DNA of 64,000 nt, taken from contig JANFAH010000006.1 of assembly GCA_024663395.1 (NCBI GenBank), positions 3,141,001-3,205,000 on the forward strand, in the 5' to 3' direction. Below are positions 11,504 to 24,144 of this stretch, piece by piece. The position numbers were made by a program, and so were the translations under genes. A model generated the notes under the pieces. It made no database searches. It was not told the origin of the DNA and was given only the letters and a program-made list of their open reading frames with translations. How positions within the stretch are numbered: position 1 is the first letter of the stretch; every line of letters begins with the position of its first letter. This stretch comes from Pisolithus tinctorius (lineage: Eukaryota > Basidiomycota > Agaricomycetes > Boletales > Pisolithaceae).

Positions 11504-13960
11504 TTATTTCTTGCGTTTCGGTGCTAGAGTGACGAGATGACGCTCAATAAGTGACAAACCAAGTGATGAAACTTACCACTCTCTTTGGCGGCTGGTGCCT
11601 TGCGTTTTGTTCCCACCCTTCCATCACCCTTCGGGTTAGAACCTGCAAGGACACCTATCTCATTGGTGCATTGAGGGCAGAACCATTCACCATCTGGAAC
11701 AGTTTGAAGTGGAGGGCTGAGACAGCCGAGGTGGTAAGGGTGGTCGCACTGGAGGGCAGGTGATGCAGTGAATGGAGGTACAGAAAATGGTAGGCACTGA
11801 CTTTGTCGCACTCCAAAGGCGAATCGTCATCGCCATTATCCTTCCCACAAACTAAACAGAGTTCTGGAGCATCTACTTCAATGGGGTGCCGAGGAAGCTC
11901 GGAAAAGCTATCGTTCGGTTTCGCCAAGAACAGCGTGGTGTGCTGCCCCGCTGCTATGCTGGAGAAAGAGGGGTGTAGTGGGAAATAAAGGTGACGCAAA
12001 GATAAGTACTAACCTGAAGACCTCGATACCGGACAGGGGCTGGTGGCGAGCGGGTTTAGTCGCACTCTTGGGTTCATCCGGGCCAAGACCAAGTTCGCCT
12101 GGAGGTACCCTGAGAAGACAAAGGGGTCATTACCTCAGACTCTCGTACCATTGGCAGCATTTTGGCCGTAAGCAACGGTCATAGCACTTCCGTCTTCATC
12201 CGTGGTCAGTGCAAAGTGAGTCACTCCTCCACAACTTGCTGTCGATATCTTGCACCCCCTGCAGCGAACTGGTGAGTTCACGCTATTTGAAAAGGACGTC
12301 TACGCACATCAAATCCTGAATAAAACGGAACGAGGAGTAGGGGGAACCTGCAGAACCTGCAACAAAACCATAATTTGTTTGACAAGCAAGCACGTATGTC
12401 CTCAATGTCCCTACCTTCGCCGCTGTTTTTCCACTTTCGCCGCGACCATCAGTCAGAATTCCTTCACATTAAAATCGGGCGTACTTTGCCTGTCATCCAA
12501 TACATCCGTTGCTTGTCTATAACGACACTATTTGTTGGCCCAGCAATCACTTGTGCTCCCATAGTTACCTCATTTGGGCCAGCAAACTTGGAGGAAAAAA
12601 AGGTCGGTGCTGGAAACACTACGTGAGAATGACATACTTGAGGGACAACCTTGGGAATCAGTGCATCTTGCTGGTTCCCAAGGCCTAATCGACAATATCC
12701 ATTGTAACCCCACACATAAACCACTCTGGAAGACTTATCTTCAGAAAAGAGAGAGACAGGACATGATGTGACCGCCTACGGACCCTTGAGAATCAATAGC
12801 AATACTATGTTGTGGACCAGAAGCGATGTTCGTAATCACTTTGTCGTCGAGACCCTTGACGAGTACTAAGGCGCAATCCGTCAGCAAGAATATGACCTGC
12901 AAACGAGAAACGACGCGTAACTGGGATTCGCTTCGATGTCGAAGGCAGTCTTGTTACCCGTCGTGATATGTTCACCCGTTCTCCCATTCCCAAGCTGTCC
13001 TTTTTCACCACTTCCAAAAGAAAACACTGAGTGTATGATTGGGTGTTTAGTTAGGGAAGGAGAAAAAAACATAGATTACCCAAGCATACCTCTTCCACTC
13101 TCCGTTAAAAGGATCGAAAAGGTAATTCCGGCAGCTGCTTTGACGACTCGCTGGCGATGTCCATCGAGATATGGTCCGTCAATAGCCTTGAAGCTCGCAA
13201 CTAAGGGCGATATGGCGTGCCCACACTGTATCCAAATGCATTCGTTACCGAAGAATAGAGGGAACGGCCATTAACATCTCTCACTTGTCCGAAATTGTTC
13301 GCACCAGCCGACCATGCCTGACCTGTGCTATCCACCAACAGCGAATGACTCCGTCCACAGGCAGCATGCACGAACTTCGTGCCTACTTTCGCCCCAATTT
13401 CGGTCGGAAGTAACCGCCTGGGTGTGTTCTCAGATATCGAGTCCGCCGTAGTCACGCCTAGCGCACATTGAGGTCCGTTTCGACCAAACATCCATGCTGC
13501 GCCGTGCATGTCAATCACTATGAAATGGCACGCGCAGCAGGACCCATGGATGGAGGTTATTTTGACATTGCTAAGCGAGCGGAGGATGTGGGGTTCGAGG
13601 AGGTCTGGCCTGCGATGCACATAAGTCTATGTGAGTATAACTACGGCGAACGAGGGATATGACGCCCGTACGCGTCTGGGTTGCCTTCGCCTTTTCCACC
13701 GCGTTCTTTGCGACCAAGTTTTGGCCTGTAGACCGCGTCAAGAACTAAGTACATCCGCAGCATTCTCTGAGAAGCATGACCCGTACCAGTCAGTCCCTCC
13801 ACAGATCAACACTGCCAAGCGTTCAATCAGTAGTTCTTCCTCGCGCCGTGGTAGTCGTCCCGGCAGCACCGAAGAACGTAGTATCCACGTTGAATGACAC
13901 AATGAACTTACCTCTGCCCCACTCCAACTCCCTGGTCTCTTGGGAAACGGACGAAGTCAT
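11504..13960 (-). CDS. RCC2/TD-60-like propeller protein with C-terminal PHD finger
   Basis: The N-terminal part matches the RCC2 (TD-60) group of the RCC1 propeller family. The first three exons (13912-13960, 13787-13811, from 13725) splice into [20 protein letters not shown], the RCC2 signature that follows its start. Propeller blades follow: [70 protein letters not shown] and [12 protein letters not shown]. After this, exons 11802-11958 and 11577-11748 encode a PHD finger: [27 protein letters not shown], with the C4-H-C3 ligands in order and one intron between its second and third zinc pairs. The last exon (11504-11523) adds a basic APKRKK tail that could serve nuclear import. Middle exon borders were not all resolved. 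PHD fingers usually read histone H3 tails, so a chromatin-bound role is inferred, not shown. Confidence 0.85.
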
Positions 13961-16900
13961 ACTCTGTGCCGGCGTTCAAAACAAAAAGCTCTCTGTTCGG
14001 GCGCTAATTGGGCTGTCACCGAATTCAACCATAATTGCTGATTTGGGACGAACGGCAATGCTAACTACACGCTCTGTCTACGACCGAGAGAACAATGTAC
14101 AGTACTCGTGAGCAATCTACGGCGCGCGGAACTATCTGAGCGATCGACAAAGAGAATCCAGTCATCGGTGTTATAGATGCTAGACAGCCTTCACCACCGC
14201 TGTTCAATCTGCTGAACCAACAATAACTAAACCCACTGAGCAGTCGAATAAAGGGAGTTCTAAATCTACAACCCACGCATCGTAGTCCCCTTCCGCACAA
14301 CTAGGCACAGTCAGAAAGTGTAAAAGGAAGAGTCAAAACACTTGGGAGAACGTGCGAAACACTTGATAAAAATACTGACTTCATAATCATTGCATGTTGG
14401 GATAGTGCTATTCCTGTGTGTAAAAATATCGGAAACAGAGGAATCGAGGGTTCGGCTTTACCCTAGGGGCTGATGAGCGCCGTCAATTCAGATCCGACAG
14501 AAATGGAATCCATTATTATCGTCAGGGACATGTCTGGATCTGAGTTGCCTTCCAGCGTCCACGGTCACCTGTCCACCAGCCGCACCCTACTGCATTGATA
14601 GTACCTCCTCCAATTAATCACAGAGGCACTGTACCCGTGGCATTCTTGGTTCACCCGCTCTTGTGACGAAGTGCTGCTCCTTGGCAGCCTTGCAATCATT
14701 TTTCTCCTGTGCAAACGCCAACTCAAATTCCACACTGGATCAGAGGAAGAACGACTGCTACCATTGTATCCATTGCGATCCTGATAAGCTCCAGGTATAG
14801 TCTACAAGAGTGGTGCCTCTTCAACACTGACTTCTTCAAAAGTAGGGTCCAGAGGTGCGTTGCGAAAACTGCTACTCTGGTGGCACCCTCGAGGATCCAA
14901 GAGTAGGGCATCACCGGCACATACGCGGTGTGGAACGCTGTTGAAGAATAGGGGACTCCCAACACTGGTCTCGGACGGATAGTAGTAGGACCATCTTCCT
15001 GGAGAACAAACCTTTGGTGAGATGGAACAACCATACCGGAGTCTGAGATATTGGTTGTGGCATCTGGTGATATATACGCTCGTCGGCGGCGATGGAAATC
15101 CGCTCGCATCTGCATTCACATTCGTGACGGACTCGCAATACGGTGTCGTGGTACAGATGTAGTTGCAAATTCGTGTGGACGAGCGGAACTAGGGGTGATA
15201 GCTTTCGAAGGCAGGATCGTCCAACATGGGACTACTGTCAGACCCACGACTATGGGTACGTACCTGTATGGATGCGACGAAGTGACCAAGCCACGTGCAC
15301 AGAGGGGACTGTTCCGGTGTGCCCATATGATGATGGGGGCGTGATGCGATTGGGCACCGAAATAGGATATCGCTGTCGGGTGGACAGCTGCGGATAGGAG
15401 CAAGTGCCTGAATGCTTGCGAAGTCAGTTTTGGTTTGGGTGTTGTGGACGGAGCATAGCTACTATCGCTAGTGTCCACTGCTTAATGACATGGACAGATG
15501 AAAATAGAACATTCCGATGTGACACACGCTGTGCATTCTCGTAGAGGCTGGGATTCTTCAGAGTTCGAGCTCCCAACACAATTCCGTGTGACAGTAGTGT
15601 TACGGATATATTTCAATTGGATGTAATCGGTCAGGGAGTGGCCCTGGGATAGGGATTGGAGCTGAGATAGCAGCACAGGAGTCCACATTCGCAAGTCCAA
15701 ACACGGCTACCAATGCCGGAGAGTGCCATTCCTCCAATTCATCACCGAAACGAGTAAACCAAAGCAGACGATTCGGCTACCAGAAATATGACGAAGTCAG
15801 CTACGCATTCTCACCGACATCTTAGTGAGTACTCCTATCCGTAAAACCTTAAATGCATCGAGCTCGAGTACGGACATCTTCCCCTATCTTATTCACCGTT
15901 CTCAGTTGGGGCTGCCGCGGAGCTTGGATGTTGTTGCAGGAAGAGGGTGGTGAGAGATCAGGAGCTGGGTCACGGCCCTGCGTATGATCAGCAGCACAAT
16001 CAGCCTTGCGATAACAGGGTATTTTGGTGAGCTGTGGGAGACGCGAAAATCAGTGTACGTCGGTGACATTGGTGGACGTTCTGCGCCGTCTCCCGCCTCG
16101 GTGTGGGAATGGTAAATGAGAGTGATGTGACGGCTGCCGACATTGCAAACGCGATCCTGAAAGGCGTGGATTGCGAAGCACGAATATTGCTATTGGGCGT
16201 CGTCAAGGTGGGGCTGTGTCGCTGATTGATCGGGGTGGATGTCCGCGGGGATGCTATCCACAGGGGCATTAGGGCTGTACGATGAGTCGCTGAAACTTGA
16301 AACGAGCGGAAGTGCGGAGGGCTCGAAATGGGTGGAGGCGGCGGCGGTGGAGAAAGAACGGGTCCGGGGTCGTGCACAAACTCCACGTCCTGTCACGGGT
16401 GTAAGAATAAGCCTATCACCGAAACAGGGGAAGCCGTTGCTTCATTAGGGTGCTGGAGGTAGAGAACGAGAGAACGAAAAGAAAAAAATCGAAAGAAAAG
16501 GGAAGATGCACATCAACAGATCCAAACTGATGTGGTCCACCCAACCTGTCTTCATCGTGCGCGCCTTGCCCTCTTGTCCAAAAGTATTATAGGTGTTACA
16601 CAATCCTTTCATGTTGGTCCCGACTGGGTCTCCCCAAACTCGCGGAAGAGGGACAGGAGATGGGAAAAGGTCTGCAGAGGAGATTGGAATGCCAGCGAGA
16701 AAGGATGATTATGTACGTGGCCCCAGTCGACTTGGATTTGTTGCGCAATGATTTAGCGAAAATCATCTTGGCTCGGCCGGATCAACGATGGACACTGCAC
16801 AGTTGTCAGTTGCGATGTGGACGGGTAGGTGGTGCGGGCGTCCGCGCCAATTCCATTTCGTGTCCATTTGTTGTCTTGGGTAATTTCCTGCGTCATTCAC

Positions 16901-17338
16901 CCAGGTTCTCCTGATCTTGATTGGCAAGTCGACCTTCCGCTTGACTCGATGGGGGCAGAAATATGAGCCAACTTTCCTTGTCTATTTCCATTGCCTTTCG
17001 TGCTCTAAGACACGGATATGAGCGAGACAAAACACGATGAATAGCGGAAGCGCGCATGAAAAGTACTCGTTTCGATTCAGCATTGTCTCTGAACTGGGGG
17101 GGGGATCCCATATTGTTATTGTAATCATCATCCTCGTATTAGGACTTGTTAGTTGGAGGGTCTTGGTCTGGCACTAGTACATGTCAGGGCCAGTGGACGG
17201 GTCTTCGGCCCCGGGAGAGTGCAACGACAACAGGGACCGTGCATGCCAGGTGTCTGTTTCGGTGATAACAAGTTCGTGCCACCTTTGAAGGATTATGGCT
17301 CAGGGGCACAGCCACAGTACTGTTAGCTTCTCTCCACG
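13961..17338. other. Unassigned 3.4 kb with scattered ORF fragments
   Basis: Two stretches may be coding on the minus strand. In 14723-15478, overlapping frames carry Ser/Pro-rich text such as SDSSPMLDDPAFESYHP and SGMVVPSHQRFVLQEDGPTT, which resembles the cytoplasmic tail of a fungal single-pass membrane protein. In 16000-16448, frames are proline-rich (a PPPPPPP run) with no domain. I could not build an exon chain for either, and no family is recognised. The rest of the stretch shows nothing. Confidence 0.35.
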
Positions 17339-17820
17339 ATGGCTTCCTCCGTGTCAGAGTCAACCTACGAATCACAGAATGACGCACGACTCGACCAGCT
17401 ACATTCAAAGCTCCAAACGCTACGAGGGGTGCGCCCTGAGACAATGAATGATGCTGATATGTTAAATCTCAACGTTCGACGCTGAACACACAGGTCACGA
17501 CCGACATATACGACGATGCAGAGAGACAGAATCGCATGCTAGACGATACCGTACGTCTGCATCTCCACTTATTCTTCCTTCGTCCTTGCTTACCTGTCCA
17601 TGACTCCATGACATTGACAAATCAGAACGACACTTTCTCCTCCTTCACTGCCTCACTTTCCCACTCCTCCCGCCGCGCCGTGCACGCCTTCGGCTTATCA
17701 TCCACAGGGGGTGTTAGACAGACACGGATCATCGCATACGTCGTCGGAGGCTTTCTATTGTTGTGGATGGTTTGGAATACAAGAGGGTTTTGGTGGGGCT
17801 CAACGAAGGGTGGGGTGTAG
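17339..17820 (+). CDS. Bet1/Sft1-type Qc-SNARE
   Basis: A small tail-anchored SNARE of ER-Golgi or intra-Golgi vesicle fusion. Three exons, 17339-17428, 17494-17550 and 17626-17820, join in phase 0 to give 113 residues. The SNARE heptads run from about residue 14 to 70 (NDARLDQLHSKLQTLRG, then VTTDIYDDAERQNRMLDDT). A linker and one C-terminal transmembrane segment (IIAYVVGGFLLLWMVW) follow, with a short tail after it. The size lies between yeast Sft1 and Bet1, so I do not choose between them. No lesion was seen. Confidence 0.85.
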
Positions 17821-18889
17821 TGCCTGACGCGGATCAGAGTATTGGCGGCTAGGGTAAGAAGCAGAATTTACCTTTACTGATGAACTGACCAGTGGCATTC
17901 CGGATGCTAGTACTTAGTGCGTGCTTGATATATCGGTGAGACTCTTGTCCGATTCGTTTCTGAGTTAGATGTGAAGTTGGCACCCGCTTCTTGTTGTAAC
18001 TTAATTCATCTCCCTTCCAAGCGAATCATTGAGGACCTGGAATGTCAATCAGTCACTTTGCATTGGTCCACAGTCCTACATCAGCAACTACATAGAGCGA
18101 CGATGTTCATGCATGGCCCCCTACTACTATGTAGGGAATGTGCAGGAGGCCTTCTATCGACGAGGAGGAATTTGGCTCATGCGATATTCCCCGTTGCTGG
18201 CGGACCTTATTTTTCAGCCCGTTCGTTTCATACCCCGGTTTTGAGCCTGAAGCGCGCCCCGGGTGTGGTCGTCTCGCTAGCCCGCGCTAGTAGCCGCGCG
18301 CTTGGGTTTCTAACTCGTTCAATCGAGGATGTGTCTATTGGTGACTATACAATTGACGGCTTGTATCGCCTGCAGCACAAGTGACTACTGGTTATTGTTG
18401 ATGTAGGGCTCGTGCCGCCAACGTGTCAGGTCAATCGGATGGGGGTGCGGTGTACCCGATGTACATTAGCCCGCGTCAGCGGCACTTCGTTCTGCTGGCA
18501 ATCGAGTAAACTATTCCTTTCGAAACTTCAAGGGCGTCTAGGCTTCAAGGCAATTGCCCAGCGAACTTGAGCAACCCAGGGGTACCGAGATTGACCTCCC
18601 GCGAAAACTGTGCAGATGATGATATTGCAAATCGACCCGAGCTTGTCCGTGCGGCGGGTTGCAGCGTGTCTCTGGCATGATGACATTCAATTTCAACACC
18701 CTTTCAGTCCCCTCGCTTATGCCCTCGATCTAGCAGGAAATATTTACTTCTCATTGACCAGTAAGCGGCCAACGAAACTTTTCTGGATAATTTTTTGAAG
18801 TTATCCAGCTTAGTCTACGCCGTCTAATTTTACCTGCCGGGCAACAGATTCATTATCAGTCATCGTATTTAACCATGCGCAGATATCAG
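17821..18889 (+). other. Intergenic with one unassigned 137-residue ORF
   Basis: An ORF at 17971-18384 has a basic, serine-rich stretch (ARSFHTPVLSLKRAPGVVVS) that could pass as a mitochondrial presequence, but nothing after it is recognisable and no splice chain was found. The rest of the interval shows no gene. Confidence 0.3.
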
Positions 18890-19639
18890 TCTCAATGTTC
18901 CCCCCCACCTCCCGTTCGTGGCAACCTCTCGAGCTCTGGAACATCGGGGAATTCGAACCAGGTCACCGCTAGACACTGCAGCCACGATCACCACTCAGGA
19001 GCTCAAGGGAAAGGACAACAACTTCAGCGAGCCCCAACCCAAGAAGTATGTAATCTACGATATCTTGTTATTTTGGTCGGCTTCGGATGATTGCGTTGGA
19101 CAGGATTAGAAGGCACTGATGTATCAGCACCAAAACCCGTACCAGCTGCGGTCGGCGAAAATGCCGACATGGATCTTCCGTCGCGTCCAATCAACACGCG
19201 GGCGCTGTCGACCTCGTCAGTGGCGCCAATACCGCACTTAATCAAAAACTTCGGTGATAGTGTACGTATTTCAAACCTTGTGAAAATTTATTGAAGTCGC
19301 CGCCACTCTTGCGAACGTAAATGTTTCATATTTATATCCACAGTGATTTCCTGCGTGCTCTAGGACCTCTCTTGGGTGTCTATGATGTACTCCCTTTCGG
19401 CTTCAACAATGCTGATGGCGATGCATTCCCAGAGAAACGAATAGGAAGGAACATCTTCTCCGAAACGTCGACTATCGTCGACTCATGGGTAGGTCAAGGC
19501 CTTCGATGACTTGACGCAGAAATACCGAGACCACGCGCTATGGGAAGGTCAGATTCAGTTGTTCCGCGTATTTGAGGACCTGTCTGCCGAAAGCCATATC
19601 TTCAAGGCTCAGATTCTCGGACTCCGTGTGAAGTGAAGC
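18890..19639 (+). CDS. Unrecognised multi-exon gene, partial model
   Basis: Several consecutive plus-strand pieces look coding: a TTQELKGKDNNFSEPQPKK piece near 19000-19050, a piece with PVPAAVGENADMDLPSRPIN near 19130-19255, DFLRALGPLLGVYDVLPFGF near 19345, and a final exon from about 19494 to 19639 reading FDDLTQKYRDHALWEGQIQL through ILGLRVK and a stop. Breaks between them fall at GT..AG pairs. The start and first exons are not resolved and the protein is not recognised. Decay of an older gene is an alternative. Confidence 0.35.
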
Positions 19640-20010
19640 ATCACCGGTTATATAACATCAGAGAAACGGGGAATGACAGAATCGCGGTCACGACTAGTCA
19701 GTGACGGGTTTAAACAGGTTTAAACCATTTTTTCGCTTCCTGATGAAGACAAGGAGTCGATAAGGCGGTCAACTTTCTACTTGCAAGCTCATACGTCTCC
19801 ACGGTCGGCACCGTGTGCTTCACACTCTGGGACTCTTAATGGACTTGGACTGTCTGCTCGTAAGTTGCACCACATAGTACCAAGCTATAATAACGCCCAT
19901 ATCACATCCTGCATAAATCAGTGACCACAAAGACTACTCAAGAATCCGTCCACCAAGGTACTAGGTACGATCAAATATCCCCAAGCGCTCACCCTCTTGT
20001 CCCACATGAC

Positions 20011-21467
20011 TCAGGACCACACCCTCCCAACACCCCCACACCTCTGACACGCGGTCAGATCAAATAAAAATGAGACATCCATACCTGTTCCTCCGCATCT
20101 CGAACACATTTGTCCGCCGAGACGGGGATCGCCTGGTGGGATGGGTTGGGCATGTGGGACTGGTGGAGATGTACCCATCCCGAGAGGCGGATTGTAGATA
20201 TAGTAGGATGGGCCGCTAGCTTGCGGTGTGGGCGCTGACGCATACGACGATGAGGGAGGGAGTGAGAGGGGCGGTTCCGATATGGAGCGGAGGTGTGGTG
20301 CAGATGGACGCGGCGGCTGTATGTGAGGTGAGTTTGGATTAGAGGGAGGAACGATGCGTCCCATTCGAGGGCGACCACTCGAGGCTGGGTTAATAAGGTG
20401 AAGCGGGAGGGGCCGTTGCATTCTGCTATTGGAAGTCGAGTCTGACGAGGGCCAAGGTGCATATGCAAGTGCACCCGTGTACGGCTTCCCGTACTTCTCC
20501 CAACACTTTCGACAGGGATGTGATGGGTCGTAATCTTTATAACCGGTATTATGGCCTTGATACACGCGGGTCAGTTGGCGAAGGATAGGGAGAGATATCG
20601 AGGAGAAGTAGACGCACATTTCCAACACGCATGGCCTTTTGGGTAGACCAACAACATCCCATCCCTTAACAAGGGATGGCCTGGTACAGGTACTCTTGTC
20701 GGACGCCCGTCGTCCGGTACGTCAGGCCGTGACGACGGTGAGGCTGGTGGGCTGATGGGAGATACAGGCCCGGGTGCGGGTGCAGGCGCAGGCGCAGGAG
20801 GTGCATACGACGGCGCATAGGGACCCTGGGGATTAGGTGGGTATGATGATGCGTACGCACCCCTATTCACTTGTTGGGCTGCTAACACCCTGTCATCGTA
20901 CGCACCCGATAGGGCGTCGACGACATCTCTGACTGTATTGACAAGGTTGCCAATCAGCCCGCCACCGCTGCTGCTACCAGGTGTATGTCCTTGTGGGTAC
21001 TTTACAGCGTGCATCCGAGAGCTGGTCCAGGTATGGTGTTGCGGGGTGTATGGCCGAGATTGGGATTGTGGACGAGGAGGATCGGAGCGGTAAGCTTGAC
21101 CGGGTGCTTGGTACCATTGTGGTTGTTCCGTCGGAGGGCTCAGGACGATGTCTGGAGTAGGCATCGGTGTTGGCATGGCACGAGATGGGAGTGGGGGTGG
21201 CAGCCTTGATGGCTGGGATGGTGGTGGTTGAAATGGCCTTCGCGGACCTACTTCTATTGTTTCCTCGCCAAGAGCTGGGTCTGCAGCGGGAGTATAAGCT
21301 GGGGGAAGATCCTCTTCGAGCTCTAGCAAGGTCAACCTTTGTTCTGCATGGCCGGGTGATCTGCGACTGGGAGATGTTGGTGGTTGCAAGGGTGATGACA
21401 TGGATGGGCCTGGAGCTGAGGAGGGTCGAGCCGGAGCAGATCTGAATGGATGCCTGGTCGACAGCAT
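20011..21467 (-). CDS. HUA1: HUA1-like proline-rich zinc-ribbon protein
   Basis: Two exons (20618-21467 and 20011-20555, intron 62 bp) give 464 residues. The first 280 residues are proline/serine-rich, with PPAYTP near residue 60. The conserved block follows: HPLLRDGMLLVYPKGHACWKC is split by the intron and continues as HNTGYKDYDPSHPCRKCWEK. A second pair of CxxC knuckles ends the protein (CSRCGGTG...CQRCGGVGR), resembling the DnaJ cysteine-rich repeat. Yeast Hua1 is a cytoplasmic protein of this layout linked to actin-patch and ubiquitin-ligase networks; PPxY-like motifs would suit WW-domain binding. The start at 21467 was chosen because it follows a possible acceptor; an in-frame start exists at 21578. 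Confidence 0.8.
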
Positions 21468-21716
21468 CCTGGCTTGTAAGTCATTAGTAGTAGAGACTGC
21501 GCAGTGACTGCACCCCTCAGTAGGGGGGTCGATTAAACCCCACACAGTAAACCCATTCAGAGATCGGAACATGCTCATATGTGTATATAGCCATTAGTTA
21601 CAGTAAGTGCACGAACCCGTAAATGCACAAAAAGCAACACGAACAGAAAAAAAAAGCGGCCATCGACGACAGCGACAATCCGACACGAACCATCCATTCG
21701 TCCCTTGATCTACAAT

Positions 21717-22617
21717 TCAATCTTCCTCGTCACTCTGAGCATCCGTGAGCTTGCTCAACGTCAGCCCATCGAACGGTTCTACACCCGGACAAACGCAAGA
21801 AAATATTAGTCCAACACCGACATAGGATTCTACCAGAGTAACACCTACGCCCTGGCGAATCTCCATGTCTCGCATGGTACGCCCCCAACGACGGCGACGG
21901 CGTCGGTGGCATTGAACTCGTTGAGGAGGTCAGTGACGCATTGAATGGCGAGGGTGTGCTGGGCATAGAATAGTAGAGCGTACGCGAAGGTGTCGAGAGT
22001 GGTGAAGAGGTGTATAAGGAGGATGTGCGCTGGGGGGCTCGGGGACCCATACTTGACTGTGTATCCATCCCGCGTACAAAATAAAATAAAAGGCGTTCAT
22101 CAATCAAAGGATTGCCTCAAATACGCAAAGTAGAAAAACGGCATGATACACACAGCAGGCGATAAAATTGAACGTCGCTTTTTCTGACTCTGAGGCGTAA
22201 CTTGCAGGGCTTTTGCAGGAGAAACATGTGTGGAGTGTGGTTTTCGGGGGTATCTTAGCGCGTAGGCAGCTTGGGCGGTGTTCAGAATCAGAAGGGCTAA
22301 GAAGCCTAATTCTGGACAGCAGCAGATCAACTTTGGTCGAGTGTAGGTGACGTGGATTATGGGTACATACCGGTAGCGCAAACTCCCCACAAAAACCCTA
22401 TATCGCTTTGTCCACGGTCACGCACGACATTGGCAGCCGTCCACAACGAAGGAAGAGGTAAAATATGTGTGGTCACGACCAGCGCGACCAAGCCAACGGT
22501 AGAATTGCGAAGACGGATGAGGGCCTCGTTTTTGTAGGGCTTGATGCAATTGGGAATGTCATTGGCTTTGGACGCTGAGAACACCCCAGGGACATGCGGA
22601 GAGCTCGGGGGGGGCAT
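21717..22617 (-). CDS. Probable POM34-type nuclear pore membrane protein
   Basis: Minus-strand exons from ATG 22617. The first encodes KPYKNEALIRLRNSTVGLVA and a hydrophobic helix. An intron of about 58 bp follows, then a second hydrophobic helix (LGFLALLILNTAQAAYALRY) with a basic flank. The next exon is rich in TPSRTLYYSMPSTPSPFN-type text. A last exon ends FDGLTLSKLTDAQSDEED and the stop at 21717. Two close membrane helices followed by a Ser/Thr/Pro-rich tail fit the POM34 family of the fungal nuclear pore ring. The identification rests on layout and partial resemblance, so another two-helix membrane protein is possible. The exon borders around 21800-22120 are approximate. Confidence 0.5.
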
Positions 22618-24144
22618 CTTCAACGACTTGCCAGTCCAACGGGGCCACCGCCAAATACGGCTGGCCACGTGCACGTGACATGCCCAAATCACCCGCTGCA
22701 ACTCGGAACTCGATGTCACCGTCTGACAATCAAAGATCTGTGTTCGGCCTCGTCACCAACTGGACCTCCCTGCCCAACACCGCATCTTGACTCGCGAGAA
22801 ATGGATGTATGAATTGACATGTAAGTTAATGAGAGAACCTGACTTATTTCTTTTGGATCACGGGCGGTTGACCAGTGGGTCTGGCATGTAATCCCCGCAG
22901 AATGGAGCATATTTCTAGATTGATCGAAGACAGACATATGGACGGCGGACGAATTTAGGGCATGGCATAGCCTCTTCTAACAGGCGGACGTGCCCATTCT
23001 TCATTCCAGCAATGACATGCCTCTAGTACAATCGTTGACTTTGCAATTGATGATATGGTGAGCCACGACATCAAGCAACCTGCTCTTTCTTCTCAGTGAG
23101 AAGTCTCTGGTAGAGGATCGGGTTAATCTGGGGGAATGACTTGGGTTTGGTTCTGTTTCTAGATAGATGGGTAGTGACTTTGCTTCCCCTCTTCCTTACC
23201 ATGCCACCTAACGCTTAAATGTCGAATCGGCTTTCAAGGGGTTCCACTGTAAGTGCGGCACAGGAAGTACACTCACGTGGACAGGTATCCTATTAGAACG
23301 GCGGTCCCGCAGCATGTAGTATGACTCACCGTCCACAGCGGTATGGTGTACTTGCTGTAACCTGCGTTCCACGATGTTGTCGATGTACACGGGGCTCTAC
23401 GTTCTCGGGTTGGTATTGCGCTGATATTGCTCACCGTGTACGATGTAGCTTAGATCACGAATGTAAGTATCAGCAGCACTCGACCTGAAAAGGACGGAAT
23501 TCTCTTCCGTTCCCCTTGCACGTTCTCGTGATCCACCAACCCTGCGCTGTATGGTAAGCGTCTTCGATACATACATGTAATGCCAGTCAATCATGAGGGG
23601 CAGGCCCAACGACCATGACTTGCTACTTGATATACAGCCATCCAAGGAAACACGGCACAATCACGGATGGGTCGTCCAGGTGATTGTTTCAGGCTCTTGG
23701 CGCCTCTGTATTTCAAGTCAGTTTATAGATGGGCGGTACAGCTATTACTACCTGCTACTTTCGGCTTTCCGCGTGTTACCGGTACCGCCTTTCTGTCAGG
23801 GCCGCTGGCTGTGGAATAAGTTTTTACACCTAATCAAAAAACGATTTGGCAAATGTTGGGCTAGCGGCAGTAAAGTGCCACCGAATGTCTCCAGTCTTGC
23901 AGGGAGGCACGCGGCCAAGGTGTCAATTGGCATGTGGATTCCGACCTGTCTTCATTGGCAGTGTACCAGGGTTTTGCTGTGGAAAGGGTCGTATGTACAC
24001 GTACTTTCACCACGTTGTGTGTAAGTACATACGAGAGTTGAGGAAATTGAATTGTAAAGACTTTGGCCCACATGAAACTTTGTTATTTTCCCAAGGAGCC
24101 TATCCGAGCCTAGGGACAAATTCCCATCTTCGCTGGTTTCAGTC
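22618..24144. other. Intergenic with unassigned fragments
   Basis: Minus-strand frames at 23208-23390 and 23397-23660 contain short protein-like text (VYIDNIVERRLQQVHHTAV; SAADTYIRDLSYIVHG) separated by a possible intron. No family is recognised and no start or end could be set. The plus-strand ORFs around 23593-24340 overlap the transcription factor promoter and are probably chance. Confidence 0.3.
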
